A stretch of 64,000 bases of DNA from Trametopsis cervina (lineage: Eukaryota; Basidiomycota; Agaricomycetes; Polyporales; Irpicaceae): NCBI GenBank assembly GCA_022385755.1, contig MU278379.1, positions 186,001 to 250,000 of the forward strand, given 5' to 3'. The notes beneath the pieces were generated by a model, which searched no databases, had not been told where the DNA came from, and saw only the letters and a program-made list of their open reading frames with translations. The position numbers and the translations under genes are program-made. Each line of letters begins with the position of its first letter. Positions within the stretch are counted from its first letter, which is position 1. Shown here in pieces: positions 46,046 to 56,348 of the stretch.

Positions 46046-46052
46046 TATATAG
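46046..46052 (+). promoter_or_regulatory. TATA box, HMG gene 3
   Basis: TATATAG lies about 115 bp before the ATG at 46161, a usual spacing. A pyrimidine-rich stretch follows it. Confidence 0.45.
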
Positions 46053-46160
46053 CGAGTTCGCTAATCGCCCAAAGATGGGCTGTTTTGCGACACCCCTTCC
46101 TCCTCCCCTATCAATTTCCCTCGAGAGCTGCATCCTCGCCCGGGCATCCTCTCTAGCGAC

Positions 46161-47747
46161 ATGCCAGCTGAACGCACGCGAGATTCGAAGCGAGCAAGCC
46201 CAAAGCACGCCGGTACGTCCGCCAACGCCCGCCCATCTCGTTCCGACGGCAGTGTGCTGATGGACGCGCCTCCAGAGGGTGTGCAGCTCACCTGGACCAC
46301 CCCCGTCGACCCCTCCACCGCGCAAAGCATCGCATTCGCCCCCACAGTCACTCCTGTTACCTTCTATGACCCGCCCTCGCCAGAGGATCCGCCGTCCACC
46401 GGCATGCTCTTCCCGCCCACCGACGACATTCCGTCCCCTACCCGCGCGCGTGGCGGCCACGCGAAGAAGAAGCCTGACAATCACATCCCCCGCCCGCCCA
46501 ACGCGTTCATCCTCTTTCGCTCCTCCTTCATCAAGAACCAGCACGTTTCCTCGGACGTAGAGACGAACCATAGTACACTGTCCAAGATCATTGGACTCAC
46601 CTGGCAGAATCTCCCGGCTGAGGAGCGCCAGATCTGGCACGCGAAGGCAAAGATCGCCCTCGAGGAGCATAAGCGCAAGTTCCCCCAGTACGCGTTTAGG
46701 CCACTGCATACGAAAGGGAAAGGCGCCGCAGAGAAACGGAAAGTGAGGGAGGTCGGCCCCAAGGACCTCAAGCGATGCGAAAAGATCGCAGAGCTCCTCG
46801 TCGAGGGTAAGAAGGGCGCAGAGCTTGATGCCGCCATCGCAGAGTTCGATCGCCACCATGTCCCTCAGATCGTCACCCGCTTCGAGACTCCCATCACCGC
46901 ACGCACTTACCGCCGCTCATCTTCCGCCCCCGCGCCCGACACAGAACACTCCAAGCCTGTCTTCCTACCGTCGTCCCCGACAATGCCGAAAGTACGCTCC
47001 AGGAGTACCCAGCCAGAACCGGGCCTGCCCGAGCGCGAGTGTCCTACCCCAGAGACCCCCTCAGAATCAGGCAGCTATTCCCCGAGCGACTTTTACTACG
47101 ACTCACCTTCCTCGCCCTACGTTCCTTCACCCACGTCGTCACTCCCTGACGTAAACCCTTCTTTTGTAAGTACCTTTCTTCGTGGCGTTTCACGCTACCG
47201 CTTTCTAACTTGGCTGGCCATATTTCTTCAGGATTTCAGCACGTTCACTTTCGGCTCACCATCATCGACACAAGAATCAGCGATACTAAGCCCGCAGGAG
47301 GGCCACGGTGGCGCCCTCGACAGCTTCACGTTTGGGCAAGGCCCTCTCTTCCCGCCCTGTACGCCTGCCGTGGACATCTACGACCCGGCGACCTTCGCCG
47401 TCCAACCGCCCTATTTCTCCTCGTACGCCTCCTCGCCCGACTGCAGCATGCCCGGGACACCAACGATGCACATCGAGTCTTCGGCCCCCCGCGTGGCCTC
47501 GATCCAGCGGTACGACGAGCACCAATATGACGCGCCCTTCGCCTTCTTCGACCTCAGCGCGTACGACGCCCAGATCACTTCGTCCGCGATGTGCGCCCCA
47601 ATGGACGTGCAAACGCTGATGATGCCCTCGTTCGGCGGAGTCGTGATGTCGAAGCAGCCCGCGCATCGCCAGCAGTCGGACTTCGTGTACGACTTCGACA
47701 ACGGCGCGTTATCGCCGTCAGCATCATCGTACGTTCCCACGTACTGA
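46161..47747 (+). CDS. HMG-box transcription factor (HMG gene 3)
   Basis: Exons 46161-47165 and 47232-47747 are joined by a 66-bp intron with canonical GTAAGT and a CTAAC branch-like site. They encode 506 residues; retaining the stop-free intron would add 22. The N-terminus is basic, then Pro-rich. The HMG box spans ~109-178: HIPRPPNAFILFRSSF, LSKIIGLTWQNLPAEER and FPQYAFRP. It is uninterrupted here, unlike HMG gene 2. It is followed by a Lys-rich patch, the helix KRCEKIAELLVEGKKG and RRSSSAPA, both shared with gene 2. The tail is Ser/Pro/Tyr-rich with a VNPSF|QDFSTF junction, close to FNPSSF|SYDSF in HMG gene 1 (bars mark introns). Presumed nuclear regulator. Function not established. Confidence 0.92.
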   Translation: MPAERTRDSKRASPKHAGTSANARPSRSDGSVLMDAPPEGVQLTWTTPVDPSTAQSIAFAPTVTPVTFYDPPSPEDPPSTGMLFPPTDDIPSPTRARGGHAKKKPDNHIPRPPNAFILFRSSFIKNQHVSSDVETNHSTLSKIIGLTWQNLPAEERQIWHAKAKIALEEHKRKFPQYAFRPLHTKGKGAAEKRKVREVGPKDLKRCEKIAELLVEGKKGAELDAAIAEFDRHHVPQIVTRFETPITARTYRRSSSAPAPDTEHSKPVFLPSSPTMPKVRSRSTQPEPGLPERECPTPETPSESGSYSPSDFYYDSPSSPYVPSPTSSLPDVNPSFVSTFLRGVSRYRFLTWLAIFLQDFSTFTFGSPSSTQESAILSPQEGHGGALDSFTFGQGPLFPPCTPAVDIYDPATFAVQPPYFSSYASSPDCSMPGTPTMHIESSAPRVASIQRYDEHQYDAPFAFFDLSAYDAQITSSAMCAPMDVQTLMMPSFGGVVMSKQPAHRQQSDFVYDFDNGALSPSASSYVPTY

Positions 47748-50500
47748 ACAGGGTGAGTACCCCGCACCCTAGTCCGTTCGCGTTGGGCGTGGCGCCTTCC
47801 TGCGGAAGTTTAGATCCTGCGCCACGCTAGTCACCCAAGCTTCCGGCTTCTGTCGACCTTCCCATCGTTGTGTCGTTCGCGGCAGGCCCCCGCGAGCACC
47901 GTCTTCTCTCGTCCTGTTCTGTGTCTGTGTCACCTCCGTCTGTCAAACTACGCACCTCCAAACCCCCAACTGTATTTCTAACCGCCCGGCGTCGCTAACC
48001 CATCGACATCCTCTCCCCTTCTCTCTAACCTCTACCCTCCCGCCTCCGGTTCACCACTTCCCGTGTATCATTATCTCTCATCCCCGTTGGCACCACAACC
48101 CGATGCGCCACCTGGTTAACGTTTCGCTTACCCACTACTACCAACATAACGACAGACACGCTCGCGCCTCTCTCACTCACCTCGCCTCACCCGTTATTTG
48201 CAGCTGTTATTTTCTTGCTTATTTCTTATCTACTTACTGGAGCCATCTTGGTTTATTGGTGTCCACCTCGTCCTATGAATGGTTGGATGAGTACGGTGAA
48301 ACTGGACTAAGATATGAAAAATTGGAACAATTAGGGGTTGGGAATTGAGGGATGGAGGACTGTCTTGGTTTTGGTTTTCGCTTACCTGCTTTACTCTGAA
48401 CCCAATCGCAATTACATTTAGTAATTAAAGTCGCACAAATACCAAGTTCCTCCCACAGTAACGTGTAGAAATGGTCTCTCTTCTTTTCTTGTTCTCTCGT
48501 GCTCATCTTCGCTGCTGCTTTTTGGTTTTCTCTCGCTCCTCGTTGGAATGTTGTACGCACTGTTATGTTTCGAAATCTAAATCTATCTGATGTATTAGCC
48601 AAGCGGCACACGTAAGTGGTGTGTGGCGATGAGTAATTCAGTACTCAGTGTGATGGCACGCGATGCACTCGTTACTCACCGAACCATCAGACCTAACACC
48701 GTGCAGTTCGCCCACGGGTAAAACAAGGGCATAGAAACTGTACGTCATCCTGGATAGAGTTCATCACTCATCGCTTGTCGGCGGAACGTCTGGGATTGGC
48801 AAATAAAAAAGTTGAAACCTTCTGGATTCTGGATTGCAACTGTCTGGGAGTTGCGCATGAAATTCTTCCTGTGCGTGGGTGTCGATGTCTGGTACATTCG
48901 GATATTACGTGGGGAGATGAATAGACGACGGTGTACGTGGGCTTGTCAGGTGGCCTGAGCTGGACCACGCCTCCGCACGTTCGGATCGTCCGGTATCTCC
49001 TTGTCGTCCTATCAGATCATTTCGCTGAAGACGCCTCAGGGTTGGGATGAGAGATCTAGAGGGCATACATTTCAACATCTCAACAGACAGACACCATGAA
49101 CCACGCACCCCGAGATAATCCGTCCAAAGATAATTCTAGGACGTAATCGCGCCGGACCTGGCGGTGGCGAAGTACTCACGGCCGCCCCACGTGGACCTTG
49201 CACGTGTAAGCACCGGGGAAAAGGGAGATGAAAGCCTTCCGAGTCTAGGGAACCTCTGCCAAGTCACCGTGAGCCGTTCGCTGCGAATAGCCAAAAACAA
49301 GCTAAAGTTGGCAGTTAGGTCAGCAACAAACTGTATTCCGAAGAGGCATACGAGATGTCACTTCCACGCGCGCGCATTTGTATGAAGAGCGGAAATATGC
49401 AGGCTTTGAGTCTGGTGCGCCCCACATGTCCTCGCATCGAGACCCTCATAGAGAGGGCGCATGTTTGTCATGTCGGCAGAGGTCGGGCATAGAGCGAAGG
49501 TACGGAAGGTCGGTTCTGGCATGTTGGAGCTTACAGTGAATGTTCTACGAGTGAGACCTGAGCGCCCGGGTTTCATCGTTGATGATGATGACAGTCACGA
49601 CACGGACTTCCCTTGCGGAAAGATCAAGAGAGCATCAGTGGCGGACTTGTACCTCCGGCGCAGATGCTCTCACCTGTTCCCCGACGCCGAGAATAGCCTG
49701 ATGAAATGTAGGCCCTTACGTTGCTTGGGGGGCTTGTCTTAGCGGGGAAAAGTGTAATGAGCATCCTTCTAGTATATCTTACTACGGGAAATACGCAGAG
49801 TTAGCGAAGGTGAGACCAATGAGCTTGGGAGAGAGACGTACAAAGGGTCCGTAGCGGCTGTTGAGGTTGATCCTCGTGTTCCGTGGAGTTGGCATAGCGG
49901 AGGGCGAAATGTGCAAACATTGATGCGTATTATATGGCGGGAGGCGTCTACTGATGAGTATGAACGTTCCGCACAGATAGTCAGATATGGTAAGAAGGAA
50001 TGAACATAGTGTAGGCAAGCTTACTCCCGTTTGTTGTTCCCGGCCCATATCGTAGTAGGGGCATGATAATAGTCGGTGCTGCAAGGTGATGTGGTGAGCA
50101 TGATACGACGTAGTTGTCTTGCTCTGCGAGAATGCCAGTGTCGTTATCGTGCACATCAACCACAGAACATGTTGCTCACCATAAAGACACGTTCGATCTT
50201 GTTTCGCGGTTGTCATCGATTAGAGATCTCGGAGGAGAATATCAATATCCCTGCGTTCCTCACTTTCATTTGTGATACACTCACATAGAGTTTGCGGAGA
50301 AGTCTCGTCGTGCAGAAGAACGTGTACTGTAAGAGACTGTCAGGATAATACTGAGAAGAGGCAGGGCGCACGACCGTGAGGCGTACCTTTTAACATCTCT
50401 CAGGCTTGCCTCGAGGCCACCTGGCGCCTCGCTTAGGACCGCGAGGCGGCGACAAACATCCAGGATAAGTTGTGGGTCCGCTCATCATCGCCTTTTATAG
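47748..50500. other. Gene-poor region
   Basis: The first ~600 bp is pyrimidine-rich, probably the 3' UTR of HMG gene 3 with a possible GTGAGT just after the stop codon. Beyond it no gene is supported. An exon-like minus-strand stretch at 49530-49360 and an overlapping plus-strand one cannot be told apart. Confidence 0.4.
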
Positions 50501-50507
50501 GTGAAGA

Positions 50508-51849
50508 GCGACCGCTGAAACGTGCTGGCTGCGATTTCCATCTGACAGCGACAGACATGTGTCGAAGTAAATGGCGTGTTGTGGGGCTTTACGTTCGGTC
50601 CGTCTGTTCAGCTGGATATTCTTTGGCGTGGGTAAGATGGCCGCTGCCGTCGCAGAAAGTAGTGTGCCTCACCTAACCGCCCCAAGGTGAAGACACTACG
50701 TACAGCTGTGGAATGGCAGAATGCGGCTGTATCAAGATTGCTTAGGGATGTTGTATGCCAGCTCAAAGGCAGGAAATCGCTTCTTGCTAGAGGGCGAGAT
50801 AAGGGGTAAAGCAGGTGATTGAAGTGCAACTTACCCAAGCCCCCTATGTAGTTTCGAACCGGTTCTTCAGAAAACCTAGCGATGATAGCGACCGTGAGAT
50901 CTTTCTCAACAAGAGAAGGGAAGGCGCGTTTGACACAAAATCTGCCGTACGTATCCACATCCGTCAATCATCGCTGTTACAGAGATGGTTGTCATTACAA
51001 CATCTTCGCCACTCGCCGTGCAGAATCTTTTGCCCCTATCGAGAAATGAGTTGGTTCACAAGCAAACATATGACTGATTCTTACGATGATATACGGTGCA
51101 CTGACGAGCCAGCCAGTGGTTATGCACACTCGTTCATAACCGGTTATGAACGAGTGTGCAGGTTCGAGCATGAGAGAACTGGCCGGTAGATGGACACTTT
51201 GAAGGCAAGGATGGTGAGGATAAGACGGGGGCTGAACGCTTGGTATTCAGAGAGCAAGCGTCCAGGCTGATATATAATGGCCTGTGCAGAATGGAGCTGA
51301 GTTGAGTTTCAGATTCGAAGCTAGTTTCTGGTGCCCGACATACCTGTCGCGCTCTTCCCAAAACGGGAACAAGAGCTTCAGGGAACATCAACATGCGCCT
51401 CCGTGGCGACCAACGCCCACTGTTCAGCCAGCCTGGTTTCGATGTTATGGTTTTGCGCTACGAGGAGATGCAACATACTAGCGCGATGATAGGGGGTCGT
51501 TGAAGTTGAAGGAAGGTCTCGGCGGCCTGCATAGGCTTTCATACATATGATGGCCCGATCAATGGAGACGCGTGAGTAAATGGGTCGGTGAAGGTAGTTA
51601 ACATCACCGAGTCAACAGCCCAGGTTCAACAGAACGGGCTGTAGTAGACTGCGCCTGCGGGGTCAGCATAGCAATTGTGTACTGGTCTGCGCTCACGTTG
51701 CTCCAGAATCCATTCGCGGGCACCGTTGGGGGTGTCTCACAGCTTTTGGGCAGCTTCATATCGCACCATAGCTTTTGTAACGTCTCTGAGAATAAGGGAA
51801 TCCCAGGGAGACGGAAAAAGTACATGGCTCGAACGGTCTATCCGTGTAT
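50508..51849 (-). pseudogene. Unidentified minus-strand gene remnant
   Basis: Several minus-strand pieces have coding character and proper junctions. One is at ~51849-51605 (FRLPGIPLFSETL, TPQAQSTTARS). One at ~51395-51190 is joined over an intron (FPEALVPVLGRARQ then AIIYQPGRLLSEYQAFS). Another at ~50965-50700 is joined at phase 1 (FCVKRAFPSLVEKDLTV, RNYIGGL, then ARSDFLPLSWHTT). They do not link into one open frame, and the 38-bp palindrome at 51123-51160 sits among them. I read this as a decayed gene. The family is not recognised. Confidence 0.3.
51123..51160. repeat. Perfect 38-bp palindrome without spacer
   Basis: The left 19 bases TGCACACTCGTTCATAACC are exactly the reverse complement of the right 19, with the centre between 51141 and 51142. 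There is no loop or mismatch. Confidence 0.9.
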
Positions 51850-52193
51850 CAGGCGTCGCCACTGCGACCATACAGCGCACAGTGTAACTGTTTCCCACAT
51901 AGCCAAGTTGGTCAACGGTGGGAACATTGGCTTAAGTTCTGTGATACACCGTATCAGCCATTGTTCGGACACTAAGGAGCCGATGTATGTAGCTATATGA
52001 ATGGATGCTTACCAACGGTCCGAAACATGCTTGCAAGGAAGAGTATTTTGGAGATTGGGCAAGCACGCCTCGCCTGAGAGCATTTTCTGCGGCTGCATAT
52101 TTGTGATGTTCATACCTGGTTATTTAGCGGCTGGAAATATAGATACTATGTCATATGAGTTTCAGTAGCAAAATAAGGCAGATATCTAACCTG

Positions 52194-53094
52194 TCATATT
52201 TCCATATTCTCATCATCGATGCCCTCCACTAGACTGGCCGACCTGCCGAATATATGCTGTGCCAAAGGAGGATCTATAGTCCCTGGAAGACTCCGCTTCA
52301 TTGCATGCCACAGCTCTTCAGCTCCATGCCGTGCCAGTGACTGAGCGTTTGCAAATTCCGTTTCGTCGAACGAACCATTGGATGCCGAATAATTCCTCCA
52401 GAGTAAGGAGGCAGCGGGTACTTCGGTTTGCACCAAACTCTTTGATGTCGTTGCAGAGAACAAAAACGCAAAGCAGCCTCCACCTTCAAGCTTTGGTAGC
52501 TCAATCTCCGAAGGATCCAACACAAGCGTGCAGCCCGGTTCGCCGCTGCTCCCATTCGGTAATCGACCAATTGCGACGGCGCAGACGACCCCGCGCATAG
52601 GTATCGATCCGGAATTGACGAAAGCGGCGGTACTTGCGTTGATTAGGCTTGCCATTAGACTGATATTCCACCCATGTCCGACAGTGCCGGTTCCGCTTCC
52701 CGAATCGCTACCGCAAAGGGCTTGCCCGACCAGTTGTATGAGTGTTCGAGGATTGTGAGAAAGTAGCAGGGATGGGGCCAGCACGGTTTTCAGGATTGTT
52801 GCGAAAGCCCGCGAGTCTGTGCCAGGTACAGACGCTAACGGTCGTATATGAATGTCTAAGGTTGCTTGAGATGGCGATTCTAGGCTGGCCCTGGCCTCTA
52901 AGGGACCGGACACGGAAGCGGTGGTCTCTGTCTCTCCTGGTTCACATGACGAATTAGCAGATACTATGGATAGAACACTTGCGGTGTGACACACCAAATG
53001 CGAATCTCGCTGAGCCATCCACTCTGTCCAATTTTTCGTACGCCACAACGATTGGACGCATCTCGTCTGATCTCCTACCATCTGAACGCAACAT
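52194..53094 (-). CDS. RRP46: Exosome complex subunit RRP46 (RNase PH-like)
   Basis: Exons 53094-52995 and 52936-52194 are joined by a 58-bp intron and encode 280 residues. The start MLRSDGRRSDEMRP matches the conserved N-terminus of the family; a different upstream-looking frame is wrong. DRVDGSARFAFG|ETETTASVSGP spans the intron, marked by the bar. The RNase PH fold continues with IRPLASVPGTDSRAF, LIQLVGQAL, SLMASLINASTAAF and GVVCAVAIG. Known role: one of six ring subunits of the nuclear and cytoplasmic RNA exosome, structural rather than catalytic in eukaryotes. It works in rRNA maturation and mRNA decay. Its length and domain end near residue 250 are normal for the family. Confidence 0.94.
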
Positions 53095-53420
53095 GTTCAA
53101 GATGTATTCAGTAGTTTCTGTGACCTCCGTATTGGAATGAGCCAGAGCACGGTATGAAGTAACAGGACAAAGGAAACCGCGAGTGGCACCGTAATATTGA
53201 CGCGATCACGTGGACTGTCAAATCGCTGGAATACGCCCGTTCTATGATAATAGAGTGCACGACGTCTAATCACTGCAGTGACACAGTATATGTCAGGTCA
53301 TAGTTGATATGCATTTTTCGCTGGCAATCCTTTCGGCTAATCTGCTATTGCTTGCATCTCTAAGTCTCTAGATTGACCGATGAGTTTACACATTCAATTG
53401 TGCTAACTGGGTAAGCGGAC

Positions 53421-53482
53421 TAAAAGCTCTCCATTAAGTGGGGATCGAATCCACGTTAATCTATTATCCACATTGAGCTATC
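53421..53482 (-). other. tRNA-like relic with Pol III box A and box B
   Basis: On the minus strand TAGCTCAATGTGG resembles box A and GATTCGATCCC resembles box B. A T-arm-like GTGG...CCAC follows, then TGGAGAGC and a short T run. The anticodon arm is missing and the two boxes are only about 20 bp apart. It begins within the stop codon of the anion permease gene. Confidence 0.4.
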
Positions 53483-55615
53483 ATTTTGCTACAATATACA
53501 CCTCCGCAATGAGAACCGCTCCTGCGGTGACGACGGACACAGCGATGGTAGGCACGTTGTACATCGCGAAGTGCCGTTGGGAGACCGCAATGCCTTTCTG
53601 TCGTAGAATATCTCGCCAGAGTAACCCAGCAAGCGATGCTGAGAACGAGAACGTGTATGCTCCGAAGTTGCTGCCGAGTGCGAGTGCGTAAATGGAGCCC
53701 AGTTTCACTTTAGGGTCAACAGAAGGGGTCGATGAGAGCCAGGACTGGAGCACACGGGCCAGGAGGATGGTCGTGCCAATATTTGTGCCGCATATCTACA
53801 GTGTGAATTGCTTAGTGCCGACACAAGTCAATAAGACTATAGATGAAATGGACATACATTGCACAAGAGCGTGCTCGCGATTAGCATCATATAAATCGCG
53901 CCGACAGTGGCGAACCCGTTCCCGACCTGTTCACAAACACGTATCCAGGCTGTCCACCAGCCTGCGAATACTTCCACCCAACCCCACGTTGTCAAAGCTT
54001 GAACAAGAATGAACATGCAAAAGGCGAAAAGGACAAGTGAGATAGGAAGGCGAGGTAATATATTGAAGAGTGTTGGTAGCGTTCTCTTGCTGATTTTGTG
54101 GTAGAGCGATCCTAGGGTCCTGGGAGATTTCTCCTCAAGACCCAGGGAGACATCGGGAAAACATCCAGCCACGTCAGCATCGCAGCATTTGCGTGCCCCT
54201 GTTTCTTGCATCGCAATACCGTCAGCTTGTTCCGCGTCTGGCACTGGGTTGGAAGATTGGCTTGTCCATAATGACCTATCGTGCCAGACATCCCGCAAGA
54301 GCATAATTAGTGCAGGTGGTACGGTCACCATCCACACAGGGACTTTCAATGGTGAGGTTCCCACAAGTACAATCAGCGTTATCGAAAGGAGCACAGATCC
54401 GAATATAGCTCCTTTTTTGTCCGTCAACGCATCCGGCGCCTGACTGCTGGACAGCGTTCGTGTTTCCGACTGAGGATGCTGGATGTCTACGACGTCAATC
54501 TGACGTGGTACAAACTCTGGTGACTTGAATAGGACGAATGCGAGCAGGGGATAAACTGCGATACCGGCAGCGAGAGTTGGCAGGATGGCGTGAGCGGCGT
54601 AGGAAATGAACGAGAACGAAAATGCACCAGTCAGCACCAGATTAGTGAGGTTTGCGGACGGTAGAACAGCTGCGGCTGAAAGTGATAGTTAGTTGTTACC
54701 TGTTACCGTAGACACCACTTGATGTCGTTAGGAAGCTCACCCGTATTTGCTACAACAAACTGCGCGAATACCCAAGCTGTTGGTGGGACGATACTGGGTT
54801 CTCCGTTAGACATGAGCTTCCTCACTGGGGTGGCCAAATGAACATACCCCGATGCCCTCGAGAAGTAAGCCAGAAATGGTGTACCAAACAGAACAACCGG
54901 ATCCTACGCAAAAACAAAGTGGTCAGTCCCAAGCGACTGAATCATGGTATCGAGTCACATTTCCAACCAGGATTCCGGCGGCGAAGAAGAAGGCGTATAG
55001 GTATAGGTACAGCCGCCTTCCTGAGGATCCACCCTTGCGCACCACCCAGAACGCCAGAAATCGGAACAAGCCTGTCGTATCCAAAGATATAGCCAGGTAA
55101 GCCTGTGTAGAAAAATTTTCAGTATAAGGAAGTCATCATTCCCAAATATTGAGTGTTCTCACCAGAGATATAAACAGGGCCATGATATCCAATGGCTCGA
55201 TACCGCTGGTGCCTGTGATACCCTCGCGGATTTCCTTCCCATGAAGAACACCAGTAGCGAGCAAAAGTAACACGGCCGCGAGGGGGGCGGTCTGAAATCC
55301 TATTGTTATCTTGCGCCAATAAACCGGTGGACGTGGGTCCGCTTCGTGAGACGTTCGTCTGAACAGACCCGGATGTTCCTTACAGCATGACTCAGAAGGA
55401 AGGCAAATTCGTAGGAAGACCGCCAGCTTCGCTGCTACAGCATCGGCTGCAGGGGTGGATAGAGGCAACGGTATTGAGAAGGGGAACACGCCGACAAGAT
55501 CTAGGGAGAGTGCACATTGCGTCTATCAGTATCAGTGCATGAGACGAGAGTAGAGGAACGCACTAGTCAGAAAGAAGACCACGAGGGCCAATATGCTCCT
55601 CCATGTTGCAATCAT
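53481..55615 (-). CDS. ArsB/CitT-type anion permease (arsenite/citrate-like transporter family)
   Basis: Seven exons on the minus strand (55615-55564, 55500-55163, 55102-54959, 54903-54848, 54793-54741, 54675-53858, 53795-53481) encode 591 residues. About 11-12 membrane spans are visible. Family marks in order are GVFPFSIPLPLS, IEPLDIMALFISL|AYLAISLDTTGLF, VGNDPVVLFGTPFLAYFSRASG, SANLTNLVLTGAF and CGTNIGTTILLARV; the two NxT/NxG loops correspond to the paired re-entrant anion sites. A ~100-residue polar loop with Cys-Cys lies mid-protein (ARKCCDADVAG). Known family: ion-transporter superfamily, including bacterial ArsB and fungal relatives. The substrate (arsenite, citrate, other) cannot be set from sequence. 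The 54-bp intron 54794-54847 is stop-free and in frame. Confidence 0.86.
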
Positions 55616-56348
55616 CTATTGCTTTTGTACCCAGGGGTCTTTATAGTAGACTCACTCGCTCTACGGAAGACGGCGAGATCCTATTCCGGCTAGGGGTATA
55701 CACAGTTTATATGAGATAACGGGGATATTGTCAGGCGTTTTTGACCCAAGCCTATAACAAGTAGGGGCTGACCAGCGTAAATGCAGCCACAGATCAGTGT
55801 TTTGAGTGGGAGACTGAGTGTACGCATCAATTCCTCAGAGACGGACGGAAGCTTTGTGGCGCGACAATTGCCGCCAGTCCTTCAGGACGAGCTGGGCACG
55901 TGGCGTTTACCGCCGCAGTGGATACCCCGTCAATGCACGGTGTGTATGTCTGGCGATTGTCTATACAATAGGTGCTCATGGTACTATATGTTTATTGTAG
56001 GGCATAATGACTAACAAATTCATCAAACCTACGTGCGGTGCTATACACGCATGGTACTGCACAATTCCGTAGACGTGCTCTAACACCTAACACTGTCGTA
56101 GATTCGAGCGATGGAAGCAGTGATCAATCTTGCCTTATCACACGGCATTTCTATGACTGCAATGCCATTGCCTCTAGATAGCCTCTCCTGTCCGTCGGGT
56201 CTTGACGGCTGCATTTCTGTCCTACCAGTACCTTAGCCCGGTAGTATGACCGTGATTCACCAGTCGGCTACGCAAACGCTGGCCAGGGGCGTTTGTGGCG
56301 AATCATCCGACGATGACAAGAAGTGAGAGAGAAACGGGTTGAACAGGT
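55616..56348. other. Intergenic, permease promoter and KEL3 3' flank
   Basis: No gene is supported in these 733 bp. Confidence 0.5.

Noticed and set aside
45984..46859. 291-codon minus-strand open frame
   Set aside because: It lies antisense to the HMG box of gene 3. Its protein has no domain and reflects codon bias of the plus strand.
52937..53082. Alternative start for RRP46 in another frame (MVGDQTRC...)
   Set aside because: It reads through the intron. The spliced model beginning at 53094 restores the conserved family N-terminus and FAFGETE junction.
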